Below are positions 55,606-64,000 of a stretch of 64,000 bases of DNA, in pieces. The notes under the pieces were generated by a model, which did no database searches, was not told the DNA's origin, and was given only the letters and a program-made list of their open reading frames with translations. The DNA comes from Campylobacter concisus (GTDB taxonomy: Bacteria > Campylobacterota > Campylobacteria > Campylobacterales > Campylobacteraceae), in assembly GCF_015229955.1 (NCBI RefSeq), contig NZ_JAAKYZ010000004.1, positions 1 through 64,000 on the forward strand. The letters run 5' to 3'. The translations under genes were made by a program, and so were the position numbers. Each line of letters begins with the position of its first letter. Positions within the stretch are counted from its first letter, which is position 1.

Positions 55606-56669
55606 TAGCCTATTTGAGCAGCAACTTCTGCAGCAAAGTCATCTACTTTTTTCTCTAAGCCTTCACCAAGCTCAAAACGAACGTATTTTACGATCTCGAT
55701 CTTACCGCCAAGCTCTTTGCTCTTCTCTTCGATAACTTGTTCGATAGTCTTTTTATCGTCCATTACATAAAACTGACCTAAAAGTGTAAGGCGTTGGTCA
55801 AGTACTGTGTTGTCAGCGTAAAATCTCTCGATCTTACCAGGGATGATCTTGTCCCAAATTTTCTCAGGTTTGCCCTCAGCTTTTAGCTCTTCTTCGATCG
55901 CTTTTGTAGCTTTTGCAAGCTCTGCCTCACCTATCTGGCAGCGGCTAGCATACTCAGGGATGTGGTGAAGTGGCTTGCCTAGGCGTTTTAGCTCTTCATT
56001 TTCTTTTTCAAGCTCAGCGCGAAGTGCGATAAATTCTTTCTCAACAAAATCTTTATCAAGATCTTTGTAGCTTATAACACTTGGCTTCATAGCAGCTGCG
56101 TGCATACATAAATTTCTTATAAATTCAGCTGCTTTATTTGCAACTTCTGCGCTTTCGCAAGCTGCACCTATAAGCACACCAACACGGCCATTTGAATGAA
56201 CATAACCATTTACTACGCCTTTATCATCAGCAATAATAGTCTCAAAGCGGCGAACTACAAGGTTCTCACCTATAGTTGCGATCTGAGTTTTGAAATAATC
56301 TTCAAATTTAACACCATTTAAAGTACTCGCATTTAGCTCTTCAACTGTTGTTATGCCACTTGATTGGATGTGAGCTGTTGCGTCTTTTGCAAGTGCTTGA
56401 AACTGTGGGTTTCTAGCAACAAAGTCGGTCTCAGAGTTGATCTCGCTAATAGTTGCTTTTTTGCATTTTGAGCAAACTTCAACGCTTACTAAGCCCTCGC
56501 TTGCAAGACGGTCAGCCTTTTTAGCAGCTTGACCAAGACCCTTTTCACGAAGGATATCAACAGCTTTTTCCATATCGCCATTTGCTTCGCCAAGTGCCTT
56601 TTTGCAGTCCATCATACCAGCTCCGGTTGATTCACGGAGCTCTTTTACCATTTGTGCAGTTATTTCCAT
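55605..56669 (-). CDS. tsf: Elongation factor Ts
   Basis: Guanine exchange factor for EF-Tu. The N-terminal UBA-like domain (AQMVKELRESTGAGMMDCKKAL) and the core TDFVARN near residue 86 are clear. At 354 residues it is longer than the E. coli protein because of an insert in the dimerisation domain, as in other Campylobacter. A CSKCKK pair precedes ISEINSETDF. It abuts rpsB (stop and start share a base). Confidence 0.97.
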   Translation of the reverse strand: MEITAQMVKELRESTGAGMMDCKKALGEANGDMEKAVDILREKGLGQAAKKADRLASEGLVSVEVCSKCKKATISEINSETDFVARNPQFQALAKDATAHIQSSGITTVEELNASTLNGVKFEDYFKTQIATIGENLVVRRFETIIADDKGVVNGYVHSNGRVGVLIGAACESAEVANKAAEFIRNLCMHAAAMKPSVISYKDLDKDFVEKEFIALRAELEKENEELKRLGKPLHHIPEYASRCQIGEAELAKATKAIEEELKAEGKPEKIWDKIIPGKIERFYADNTVLDQRLTLLGQFYVMDDKKTIEQVIEEKSKELGGKIEIVKYVRFELGEGLEKKVDDFAAEVAAQIG

Positions 56670-57457
56670 TACTCTTCGTCCTCACCAAAGTCTTCTTCAC
56701 TCATAGCCTCAGCTACAACTGCATCTTTCTCATCTTGGCTTACTTCTTCACTAGCAGCTTGCTCGCCACCATCTTGCTCAAGAAGTGATTTGCCTTCGTT
56801 GATCGCTTCAGCCATCTCTTGGCAGAAAAGCTGAACAGAGCGGATAGCATCGTCATTTCCTGGGATCGGATAGTCAACAACGTCAGGATCGCAGTTTGTA
56901 TCGATCGGTGCTACAACTGGGATTTTTAGGCGATTTGCCTCTTGAACGGCGATCTTTTCTTTAACTGTATCAACGACAAATATCATATCAGGTAGGCTTT
57001 TCATATTGCGGATACCGCCAAGAGTTGCGATAAGCTTCTCTTTTTTGCGGCGAAGCATCAAAGCCTCTTTTTTAGTTAGTAAATTTATTGAACCATCTTC
57101 TTCCATAGCCTCGATAACTTCTAGTTTGCGGATAGACTGGCGGATAGTACCGAAGTTTGTCATCATACCACCTAGCCAGCGGTGATTTACATAAGGCATT
57201 CCACATTTTTCAGCGTACTCTTTTATAGCGTCGATAGCTTGTTTTTTAGTACCAACAAATAGCACTGACTTGCCTTCAGCAGCTGCGTCACGAACGATGT
57301 TGTAAGTGTAGCGGAAGTAGCGGATAGTCTTTTGTAGATCTATAATATAGATACCTTTTCTCTCGCCAAAGATAAATTTTTTCATCTTTGGGTTCCAGCG
57401 GCGTGTTTGGTGACCAAAATGTACGCCACACTCTAATAAATCTCTCATAGTTACCAT
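56669..57457 (-). CDS. rpsB: 30S ribosomal protein S2
   Basis: 262 residues. [20 protein letters not shown] and [18 protein letters not shown] are the S2 signatures, and [23 protein letters not shown] is intact but split across the nucleotide-like fold. The C-terminus is acidic and longer than in E. coli. AAGGAG lies six bases before the ATG. It is the first gene of the rpsB-tsf-ABC operon, with a structured leader of about 105 bases. Confidence 0.97.
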   Translation of the reverse strand: MVTMRDLLECGVHFGHQTRRWNPKMKKFIFGERKGIYIIDLQKTIRYFRYTYNIVRDAAAEGKSVLFVGTKKQAIDAIKEYAEKCGMPYVNHRWLGGMMTNFGTIRQSIRKLEVIEAMEEDGSINLLTKKEALMLRRKKEKLIATLGGIRNMKSLPDMIFVVDTVKEKIAVQEANRLKIPVVAPIDTNCDPDVVDYPIPGNDDAIRSVQLFCQEMAEAINEGKSLLEQDGGEQAASEEVSQDEKDAVVAEAMSEEDFGEDEE

Positions 57458-57506
57458 GAGTTTCTCCTTGTTTTAGGCTTTTTGCCTTGAATTTAGTTTT
57501 ATCCTC

Positions 57507-57552
57507 CACGACCATTAATGCTTTCGCACAACCAAATTTAGGATTGTCGTGT
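57507..57552 (-). promoter_or_regulatory. Hairpin in the rpsB leader
   Basis: CACGAC (57507-57512) and GTCGTG (57547-57552) bracket a 34-base loop within the rpsB 5' leader, between the -10 and the ribosome site. In gamma-proteobacteria S2 binds its own leader to repress rpsB-tsf. This hairpin is a candidate for the same control; that is inference. Confidence 0.35.
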
Positions 57553-57568
57553 GTGAAATAAAGGAGGA

Positions 57569-57574
57569 TTATAC
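57569..57574 (-). promoter_or_regulatory. -10 of the rpsB-tsf operon
   Basis: Minus-strand TATAAT, 112 bases before the rpsB ATG. It is the only good promoter match in the 145-base gap after the small hypothetical gene. It implies a long 5' leader. Confidence 0.55.
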
Positions 57575-57602
57575 TTAAACTAATATGAATTTAAACTAAA
57601 GT

Positions 57603-57818
57603 TTATTTACTTAATTGTGAGTCTTCTTCGATTTTTATTAACTTGGCAAAAATTTCTGCCATTGTTTGCCTTTGTTTGGATGAAATTTCAAGCTTCTTAA
57701 CATTTAAAAGAATGCTTACAAACTCCTCGTTTTGCAGCGTTTCTACGCCAAATTTTCTTGCATTTGTAGTGATTTTTAGCACAAGAGGATTTTTTGATTT
57801 AAAGTTTTCGTAAGGCAT
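57603..57818 (-). CDS. Small hypothetical protein
   Basis: 71 residues from the ATG at 57818 (AGAG upstream); a TTG at 57848 would add ten residues. It is basic and soluble, with an N-terminal ENFKSKNPLVLKIT and a helical C-terminal half rich in Lys, Ile and Glu. No domain is recognised. It lies alone between DUF4198 and rpsB on the same strand. Its size, codon use like its neighbours and ribosome site make it likely real. Confidence 0.5.
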   Translation of the reverse strand: MPYENFKSKNPLVLKITTNARKFGVETLQNEEFVSILLNVKKLEISSKQRQTMAEIFAKLIKIEEDSQLSK

Positions 57819-57894
57819 TCTTTCTCTACTTTCAAAATTACAAAGCAATTATAAAAATTTATGATAAATTTGGACTCAAATTTATATCAAACTT

Positions 57895-58674
57895 TTATTC
57901 TTTTATCTCAAAACTAAGCGTCGTTTTTAACGTCTCTTTGTCACACTTCGTAGCATCTGGATAAGGTCTTTCATAAATAACTTCAAATACCCAAAATCCT
58001 GGTCTTAGAGCTAATACTTCAGTGATGCCTTGCTCATCTGTCATACCGTAAAATGCGTGCTTATGGTCTAAAAATCCAGCAAAAGTACCAGTTAGCTTAG
58101 CTCGCTCTAGCGGTTTTCCATCAGCAAAAACCTGCAATTTAAAAGGCTTATCTACTCTAAATTCCGCTGGGTTTTGTAGTGGCACGATCTCGATTTTAAC
58201 CCCAACAGGTTTAGTTACGAAGCCATCTATTTCACCTAAATTTAAGACTCTTTTAGATGTTATCGTCATCAGCCGGCAAATCTGTATATCGCTTAGATCC
58301 TTTAGATCAAGCTTTGTTTTGTCTATTAGCCACTTGCTATCACTACGTTTTTTAAGCGAATACATAGGATTTTGCTGTGCTAGTAAGATATATGTGCCTT
58401 TGTCTAATCTTTCGCCCTCGTAGTGATAGTTCTCGCCACTTTGCTTAAGCTTCTTTTTGCTACCATCTTTACTTATTACAGTAATTGGCGCAAAAAGATG
58501 GACGCGTTCGGCCATAATAGGCTCTAGCTTTGGAAAATCATCGCTATAACCCATGTTTGCGATAAATTTTCCTAGCTTTTCATCATTAGCTCCATCTACC
58601 CAAAACATGTGTGCTTGCACCATATAAAAGGCTCCTGTTAACATAATGGCGGTCAAAATTCTACCTATTTTCAT
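57895..58674 (-). CDS. DUF4198 periplasmic protein
   Basis: 259 residues with a signal peptide (1-21, cleavage near VQA-HM). The mature start HMFWVDGAND is typical of DUF4198, a family of periplasmic proteins linked to metal (nickel or cobalt) transport, with an N-terminal His suited to metal binding. A Greek-key domain near residues 170-240 (FADGKPLERAKLTG, DEQGITEVLALRPGFW) has the CNA-B/transthyretin look. No transporter gene adjoins it. A metal role is inferred from the family. Confidence 0.75.
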   Translation of the reverse strand: MKIGRILTAIMLTGAFYMVQAHMFWVDGANDEKLGKFIANMGYSDDFPKLEPIMAERVHLFAPITVISKDGSKKKLKQSGENYHYEGERLDKGTYILLAQQNPMYSLKKRSDSKWLIDKTKLDLKDLSDIQICRLMTITSKRVLNLGEIDGFVTKPVGVKIEIVPLQNPAEFRVDKPFKLQVFADGKPLERAKLTGTFAGFLDHKHAFYGMTDEQGITEVLALRPGFWVFEVIYERPYPDATKCDKETLKTTLSFEIKE

Positions 58675-58828
58675 GATTTTCCTTGTTGTTATTTTTGAGA
58701 TTAGATGTCAAATTGTAGCTAAAAATTATTATATTTAGCCATTTTTAGATCAAATTAAATATCAAAACATTCAATACAATTTAGCTGGCAAATTTTAACA
58801 GTCAAGTAATGAAGCTAAAGATTTACTT

Positions 58829-59560
58829 TTATCTTTTATTATTTACCGATGTGGCTCTATTCATCACAAACCCACAAAAACGCCCGGTCCTACTCTGTTT
58901 GCGGTATGAGAATAATTCATCTCTCTCAAAAGTGCAACGAGGATCTAGCGATATTTGATCTACTCCAAGCTTAGCAAATTCATCTAATAAAGCTGCGTTT
59001 ATATCAAATTTCCCATCTTTTTTGTATCGGTTAAATTCACCAAGATCTAGTTTGCCTACTTCGTAGTTTTGCACTTTGATGTTTGCGCCTATAAATACGC
59101 GTAAATTACTAGCGCGGCAACCAAACTCACTCGTCATTAGCCCCACTGCATTTGTGCAAATTTTACTAGTAACACCTGCGCGTCCCGCATGCACAGCTGC
59201 GACTACGCCAAGATGTTCATCTATTATCAAAACAGGTGCGCAGTCTGCGACTAAGACGCAAAGTGCTACGCCTTTTAGTGATGTTATCACACCATCACAC
59301 GGAGGTAGATCATCGTTAAAATCTTGCAGAATTTCCACTTTATTTGAGTGGATTTGGCTCATAAATTTTAAATTAATAGGCATAATGCCAAGCGCCGTTG
59401 CTAAAATTTCACGATTTTGTGCGACCTTTAGCGGATCATCGCCAACATGATCTGCTAAATTTAAGCTCTCAAAAATGCCCTCACTCACACCGCCAAATCT
59501 ATTTGTAAAGCCAGCTAATACGCCATTTTTATCAAAGACGATCTCTAAATTTTTACGCAT
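58829..59560 (-). CDS. pgeF: YfiH/LACC1 family purine nucleoside phosphorylase (laccase domain)
   Basis: 243 residues from the ATG at 59560, which has AGGTGG five bases upstream. A GTG three codons earlier is less likely. The zinc/copper site His-Cys-His is visible: QIHSNKV (His71), VADCAPVL (Cys107) and AAVHAGRAG (His124). YfiH proteins cleave purine nucleosides and in E. coli edit cell-wall precursors. It starts 9 bases after the riboflavin synthase stop on the same strand. Confidence 0.88.
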   Translation of the reverse strand: MRKNLEIVFDKNGVLAGFTNRFGGVSEGIFESLNLADHVGDDPLKVAQNREILATALGIMPINLKFMSQIHSNKVEILQDFNDDLPPCDGVITSLKGVALCVLVADCAPVLIIDEHLGVVAAVHAGRAGVTSKICTNAVGLMTSEFGCRASNLRVFIGANIKVQNYEVGKLDLGEFNRYKKDGKFDINAALLDEFAKLGVDQISLDPRCTFERDELFSYRKQSRTGRFCGFVMNRATSVNNKR

Positions 59561-59569
59561 TTTATCCAC

Positions 59570-60184
59570 CTAGTAAAGGCTAGAAATTCGCTCAACATCG
59601 TCCCAGGTAAGGCCACTATCTTGTTTGCAAAAAAGCTGCCTAGCTACGTATCGAGCCAAAAGATCACTTTCAATATTTACGCGCCTGCCGACCTTAAAAG
59701 TGCCAAAAAGGCTATCTCTAAAAGTGATTGGTATGATAGTGAGCCTTATACCCTTTGGCAAAATTTCATTTATGGTTAGACTCACGCCCTCAACACCCAC
59801 CGAGCCTTTATTTGACATCAAACTCATAGCATCGCGCGGCAGGTCGATATAAAAATCAACCCCATTCTCATTCTTTTTAATATTTGAAATTTTACCGACA
59901 AAATCGATATGTCCTTGCATTAAATGCCCATCTACTCGGTCTCCTAGCTTCATCGCTGGCTCTATATGCACTCTTTCTTTTAAATTTTCAACCGCGATAT
60001 TCGCCCTACTCTCTGCGCTTAGCTCCACACTAAAGCCATCTTCATGTAGTTTTATTACACTCAGGCAAGCACCATTTACGGCAATGCTATCGCCTAAATT
60101 TGGACGAAAATTTGCCTTTAGCCTTAAAATATTTTGTGAATAACTAACAACCTGTGCGATCTCACGAATCAAGCCATTAAACAT
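59570..60184 (-). CDS. ribE: Riboflavin synthase alpha chain
   Basis: Makes riboflavin from two 6,7-dimethyl-8-ribityllumazine molecules. It has two lumazine-binding barrels, with GDSIAVNGACLSVI near residue 31 and GSVGVEGVSLTIN near residue 127. The N-terminus MFNGLIREI is a variant of the usual MFTGI. Its 204 residues are normal. No FMN riboswitch precedes it. It is followed by pgeF. Confidence 0.93.
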   Translation of the reverse strand: MFNGLIREIAQVVSYSQNILRLKANFRPNLGDSIAVNGACLSVIKLHEDGFSVELSAESRANIAVENLKERVHIEPAMKLGDRVDGHLMQGHIDFVGKISNIKKNENGVDFYIDLPRDAMSLMSNKGSVGVEGVSLTINEILPKGIRLTIIPITFRDSLFGTFKVGRRVNIESDLLARYVARQLFCKQDSGLTWDDVERISSLY

Positions 60185-60399
60185 ATTTTGCCTTTAAAAT
60201 TTTTAAGGATTTTACTAAATTTTGCCTAAATTTGGGCATTACCATCTTTGATTATTTTATATATTTAAGTAGTTAGTGGTAGAAATGGAAGTGAAATTTT
60301 GATAATCGCACTAAAAATGTTAGTAAAAATTTATTGTGTAACCCTAGTATAAAATTTCCCTATAAATTTTAATTTTTATCTTTTATAAATTCGGTAGCC

Positions 60400-61251
60400 T
60401 TAACTTGTTTGCAAAACTAGCCACGTCTTGCTAAAGTCGCGCGCCGCTAGGTCGTCCCTATTTATCCACAGATAAATTCTGCCCTCTCCGTCCCAGTCCA
60501 TGTCGCCCTCATCATCACTATCTATCTGTAAAAGTAGTTGCCACTGGGCAGAATTTTTCTCAAATTCCGCTATTCTTGGGTGGTTATAAGCGCTACCATC
60601 ACCACAGCTAAGTCCATTTGCAACCAGCTCACACTCTAGCTCCATGCCATCTTGGACATTATCGGAGTGCCCAAGGAGCTTATTTTCTTTAGCCTGCCAG
60701 CTTGGCTCAATAACCTCATAATAGGCCTCCCACTCAGCCTCACTAATTTTACTAAATGGTACAATCGAGCTTTGTAAATTTGGCAAATTTATCTCATTTT
60801 TAAAGCTAAGCAAGCGTGCATTAAATGTGAAATTTTCTCCCTCTAAGTTCTCCGCTCTCCTGCGAGAAAGTGGCCCATGATTTACATCAGAAAAGATCAC
60901 TGCAAAGCCATTTTTATCGGTAGGATCATAGCCCCAAACACGCAAATTTTTATCATAAAAAAGATAGAGCATACCACTTTTTGGCAGTAGTGAGTCAATG
61001 TCAAATTTGCTAGCTTCAGCAAAATTTATCTGTGCCACAAAACTTAAAGCGCCATTTTCATTTGAAGGCCATGATAAACCATCTGGCAGATCTGGCGAGC
61101 CGCCAAATTTAGACGCTCCAACGGCGATATCATCGTCATTTTTAGCTTGCGTATCTATCCTTATGGCATTTCTTGCTAGTGGCGATAAAAGCCTAAAAAG
61201 TTCATCCAGCCCACGCTCTTTACAACCTTTAGAAATTTTTGCAATATCCAT
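60400..61251 (-). CDS. YwqG/DUF1963 family protein
   Basis: 283 residues from the ATG at 61251 (GAGGAAAAT just upstream). The long upstream extension of the frame overlaps the next gene and is not used. SKFGGSPDLPDGLSWP near residue 44, and LQIDSDDEGDMDWDGEG with IYLWINRDDLAARDFS near the C-terminus, are the DUF1963 signature. Function is unknown. In other bacteria YwqG-like proteins sit in toxin-immunity neighbourhoods. It lies 10 bases after the CbrC-like gene, so the two form an operon. 215 bases without a gene follow before ribE. Confidence 0.78.
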   Translation of the reverse strand: MDIAKISKGCKERGLDELFRLLSPLARNAIRIDTQAKNDDDIAVGASKFGGSPDLPDGLSWPSNENGALSFVAQINFAEASKFDIDSLLPKSGMLYLFYDKNLRVWGYDPTDKNGFAVIFSDVNHGPLSRRRAENLEGENFTFNARLLSFKNEINLPNLQSSIVPFSKISEAEWEAYYEVIEPSWQAKENKLLGHSDNVQDGMELECELVANGLSCGDGSAYNHPRIAEFEKNSAQWQLLLQIDSDDEGDMDWDGEGRIYLWINRDDLAARDFSKTWLVLQTS

Positions 61252-61261
61252 ATTTTCCTCT

Positions 61262-62116
61262 TTAACAAGCATCAACGTATATATGATACTTCTTACAATG
61301 CAGACAACGAAACAAATATCCGGCAATATCGCCAGCTTTAACAAGATGTTCGCGTAGCATTTTATCGTCGTATTCGGCTCTTTTTGCGTAGTCCTCAAAA
61401 ACCTCGTCTGCTATACCCATTTCTTCAAGCTCTCTTGTACCAACGTCACCTAAAAATTCGCAATAATCATCACAACAAACTATCCAATGCTCGCCCTGCC
61501 AGCTCTCGTAGCCCGGGGTTCTTCTAAAGAGTTCGTCATCCTTTTTAGCATCACTTGTATTTAGTTTGTCAGCATCTTGCACAAATGTAGCGTCAAATTT
61601 CTTAGCAGCCTTACCACTAGAAATACAAGTAGGACAAAGATACGAAATATCCTGCTCGCAATAAATGCTGCCGCTATAATAAACTTCAGTATCTTTGCCA
61701 CAACACTCACACACTATGTTCATATCATCTTTAAATACACCGGTTCTTAAAGGATTAGGATGGTAGATAAATTTTGGTAGCGTGGAAGCTTTTTCTTTTT
61801 GAGCTAAAATTTGACCTCTACTTTTTGGGCGAGGCAGTGCCCGTTTATCATTTTCGTCAATGAATTGCACTAGATAGCCAAGTGCCTTTAGCTGTTTTTT
61901 ATCACTTTTGTCATGTATTTTTAAAAGTAAGTTGTAAGCACTCTTTCTCATAGATAAAAGCTGATAAACATCGACTAAAACATACTTTGCGCAAATGTCA
62001 TCACAATTTTCCAACTCTTCTTTAAACTGGTAGAGTGCCTCAATGCTAGAAGCATTGCCATTATTTTTATAATATTCTTTTGAAAGAGTGATATATTTTT
62101 CTTGGAATTTATTCAT
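61262..62116 (-). CDS. CbrC/UPF0167 family protein with N-terminal helical extension
   Basis: 284 residues. Residues 105-284 match CbrC (LPKFIYHPNPLRTGVF near residue 112, ESWQGEHWIVCCDDYCEFLG near residue 200, FRCLHCKKYHIYVDAC at the end), including several CxxC zinc pairs. In E. coli CbrC is linked to colicin E2 tolerance. The first 100 residues are helical and TPR-like, not usual for CbrC. It is cotranscribed with the YwqG-like gene. The biochemical role is unknown. Confidence 0.75.
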   Translation of the reverse strand: MNKFQEKYITLSKEYYKNNGNASSIEALYQFKEELENCDDICAKYVLVDVYQLLSMRKSAYNLLLKIHDKSDKKQLKALGYLVQFIDENDKRALPRPKSRGQILAQKEKASTLPKFIYHPNPLRTGVFKDDMNIVCECCGKDTEVYYSGSIYCEQDISYLCPTCISSGKAAKKFDATFVQDADKLNTSDAKKDDELFRRTPGYESWQGEHWIVCCDDYCEFLGDVGTRELEEMGIADEVFEDYAKRAEYDDKMLREHLVKAGDIAGYLFRCLHCKKYHIYVDAC

Positions 62117-62308
62117 TAATACTCTTTATGTGGATTTGATATTAACAATTTTAGTGTTTAAATCTTAAAGATATAAAAGCTAGTATAAAAATTATGGCTA
62201 TTAAATCGATTAAATTTATATTGATTTTTAAATTGTTTTAGTATTTTAGTAGATGATGCCACAAACAAATTTAATAAGAATTCTTATAAAATTGTTGTGA
62301 CTATAAAT

Positions 62309-63244
62309 TTATTCTTCAAATGCTCCGATAGAGAGAATTTTTTCTATTCTTTTTGCTACAAGATCATTTATATCAAGCTTTTCAAGCTCAGCTAGCTCTG
62401 AGATAAAATAATTTGCAAGTGCTTTAGCAGCACCATCTTTATCTCTATGAGCTCCATTTATCGGCTCATCTATAACAGCATCAATCAGCGATAGACTTTT
62501 TAAATCATCAGCTGTTATTTTCATAGATTTTGTGGCTTGTTCTTGTTTAGCTGGGTCATTCCAAAGTATTGCTGCACAGCCTTCTGGTGAAATAACTGAA
62601 AACACAGAATTTTTCATCATAGCAAGTCTATCAGCCACACCAATAGCTAAAGCGCCACCACTTCCACCTTCGCCTATGACAACAGCAATTATTGGAGTTT
62701 TTAAATTTGCAAACTCAAATAAATTTCTAGCTATAGCCTCACTTTGTCCTCGCTCTTCAGCTCCAACACCTGGATATGCGCCTGGAGTGTCTATGAGAAA
62801 TAAAATGGGTAGATTAAATTTCTCAGCCATTTTTGCAACTCTAAGAGCCTTGCGATAACCCTCAGGGTGAGGCATACCAAAATTTCTTCTTAATTTATTT
62901 TTAGTGCCACGGCCCTTTTGCTCGCCTATAACAATAGTCTTTTTGCCTCCGATATAGCCGATGTAGCAAACTATTGCTGGATCATCTCTAAATGCCCTAT
63001 CTCCATGAATCTCATATCCATCAATTAAAAGCGCATTAATATAATCAATAGAATATGGTCTATCTGGATGACGAGCAAGTTGCAAACGTTGATATTCGTT
63101 TAAATTTTTATATACTTTTGATATCTCTTTGGATAAATTCTTATTTAAAATTTCAACAGCATGTTCATCGCCTCTGATCCTAGCATTTGCTATATCTTCA
63201 TCAATTTGCTTTATGCTTTTTTCAAAATCTAAATAATTTGACAT
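62309..63244 (-). CDS. accA: Acetyl-CoA carboxylase carboxyltransferase subunit alpha
   Basis: Transfers carboxyl from biotin to acetyl-CoA in the first step of fatty acid synthesis, with Acc[22 protein letters not shown] at the N-terminus, [14 protein letters not shown] near residue 123 and the oxyanion-type [16 protein letters not shown] near residue 188 are typical. Its 311 residues are normal. It lies 1 base after the fabF stop, as in C. jejuni where fabF and accA are adjacent. Confidence 0.96.
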   Translation of the reverse strand: MSNYLDFEKSIKQIDEDIANARIRGDEHAVEILNKNLSKEISKVYKNLNEYQRLQLARHPDRPYSIDYINALLIDGYEIHGDRAFRDDPAIVCYIGYIGGKKTIVIGEQKGRGTKNKLRRNFGMPHPEGYRKALRVAKMAEKFNLPILFLIDTPGAYPGVGAEERGQSEAIARNLFEFANLKTPIIAVVIGEGGSGGALAIGVADRLAMMKNSVFSVISPEGCAAILWNDPAKQEQATKSMKITADDLKSLSLIDAVIDEPINGAHRDKDGAAKALANYFISELAELEKLDINDLVAKRIEKILSIGAFEE

Positions 63245-63245
63245 C

Positions 63246-64000
63246 TTAATCCAACTTTTTAAATATCACGACACCATTCGTGCCACCAAAGCCAAATGAG
63301 TTGCTCATAACAGCTTTTATATCAGCTTTTCTAGCTTTATTTGGAACGTAGTCTAGATCACACTCTGGATCAGGAGTCTCGTAGTTTATTGTTGGAGGGA
63401 TAATGCCGTCTCTCATTGCCATTATAGATATAACTGCCTCGATAGCACCAGCACCACCTAGGCAGTGTCCGGTTTGACCTTTTGTTGAGCTAACTGGTGG
63501 ACATTTATCACCAAAAACTGCTTTTAGCGCCGCAGTCTCATTCTTATCATTTACAGGCGTTGAAGTACCATGTGCATTGATATAATCTATCTTTACACCT
63601 TTTGCCATATCAAGTGCTTGTTTCATCGCACTTAATGGACCTTCAAGTGTTGGTGATGTGATATGGTGTGCATCTCCGCTCTCACCAAATCCAACTACTT
63701 CAGCATAAATTTTAGCACCTCTTGCAATAGCCGACTCATACTCTTCAAGTACAAGTGCACCGGCTCCTTCACCCATTACAAAACCATCGCGATTTGCATC
63801 AAATGGCCTTGATGCCTTACTTGGTTCATCATTTCTAGTTGAGAGAGCTTTCATTGCTGCAAAGCCGCCTATACCTACACCACAAATAGTAGACTCAGCA
63901 CCGATAACTAGCATATTTGTAGCTTGACCAATCATAATGCATTTTGCAGCTTGCGATATCGCATGAGTGCTTGCTGCACATGCCGTTACGCTAGACAAAT
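63246..64000 (-). CDS. fabF: Beta-ketoacyl-ACP synthase II, 5' end cut by window edge
   Basis: C-terminal part, about 251 residues, of the chain-elongating condensing enzyme. The active-site Cys is in [10 protein letters not shown] near the window edge, and the two His are in [12 protein letters not shown] and [12 protein letters not shown]. The GFGGTNG loop precedes the end. The frame is open to the right edge, so the start lies outside the window. Confidence 0.95.
   Translation of the reverse strand, partial: LSSVTACAASTHAISQAAKCIMIGQATNMLVIGAESTICGVGIGGFAAMKALSTRNDEPSKASRPFDANRDGFVMGEGAGALVLEEYESAIARGAKIYAEVVGFGESGDAHHITSPTLEGPLSAMKQALDMAKGVKIDYINAHGTSTPVNDKNETAALKAVFGDKCPPVSSTKGQTGHCLGGAGAIEAVISIMAMRDGIIPPTINYETPDPECDLDYVPNKARKADIKAVMSNSFGFGGTNGVVIFKKLD

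Noticed and set aside
61252-61398. 49-codon N-terminal extension of the YwqG-like gene
   Set aside because: It overlaps the upstream CbrC-like gene by over 130 bases, is not DUF1963-like, and the ATG at 61251 has a good ribosome site.
1-64000. CRISPR arrays, rRNA, tRNA genes or insertion sequences
   Set aside because: I looked for regularly spaced repeats, conserved rRNA blocks, tRNA arms and transposase-like frames and saw none.

Overview
The window is AT-rich, tightly packed bacterial DNA. Gene content and order point to a Campylobacter of the non-thermophilic C. concisus/curvus type. Blocks seen here match orders I know from Campylobacter jejuni: fdxA-ndk-DUF177-rpmF-plsX-fabH-ahpC; trpGD-trpF-trpB-trpA followed by CheX-like-fliN-fliO; recR-racS-racR; aroE-SPOR-DUF1882-glyA-lysS-fur-cvpA-gatC; and ABC ATPase-tsf-rpsB. 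The species call is inference from synteny and protein similarity, not from 16S. I saw no rRNA, tRNA, CRISPR array or intact insertion sequence.

Layout. 1-1155: the end of a YkuD-like L,D-transpeptidase-type protein, open at the left edge, followed one base later by a small signal-peptide protein, arranged like an effector/immunity pair. 1227-2258: a PolB-type exonuclease. 2322-13198: a lipopolysaccharide core and polysaccharide locus (heptosyltransferases, lipid A acyltransferase, GT2/GT4/GT25 transferases, two NodB deacetylases, a P-loop kinase and an O-antigen ligase), with a strand switch in the middle. 13256-16084: uvrA. 16259-20434: ferredoxin, ndk, the rpmF-plsX-fabH lipid operon and peroxiredoxin. 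20557-28385: a PilZ protein, a HerA-like ATPase, plsY, folB, a CosR-family regulator with its own histidine kinase, and a Ppx/GppA phosphatase.

28488-39252 is one long minus-strand array: racR-racS-recR, then trpGD-trpF-[AAA ATPase]-trpB-trpA, then three flagellar/chemotaxis genes. The AAA ATPase is the most unusual item: a 777-residue ABC-type ATPase resembling the RloC/PrrC anticodon-nuclease family, sitting between trpF and trpB. 39375-43332 holds dnaJ, pyk and an orphan TRAP substrate-binding protein. 43454-50911 is a minus-strand housekeeping run (aroE to gatC) that includes fur and a pilT-like gene. 51039-54159 runs the other way to coaX and a short-form hisG.

54160-54960 is the only long stretch without an intact gene. 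It holds a frameshifted multiheme cytochrome c relic and a hairpin. 54961-64000 is a minus-strand run: ABC ATPase, tsf, rpsB, small hypotheticals, a laccase-domain protein, riboflavin synthase, a YwqG/CbrC-like pair, accA and the 3' part of fabF, which is cut by the right edge.

Most genes overlap by 1-8 bases or lie within about 20 bases, so expression is probably by long operons. Several true starts are TTG or GTG, and some lie downstream of the longest possible frame; these were chosen from Shine-Dalgarno position and family length.
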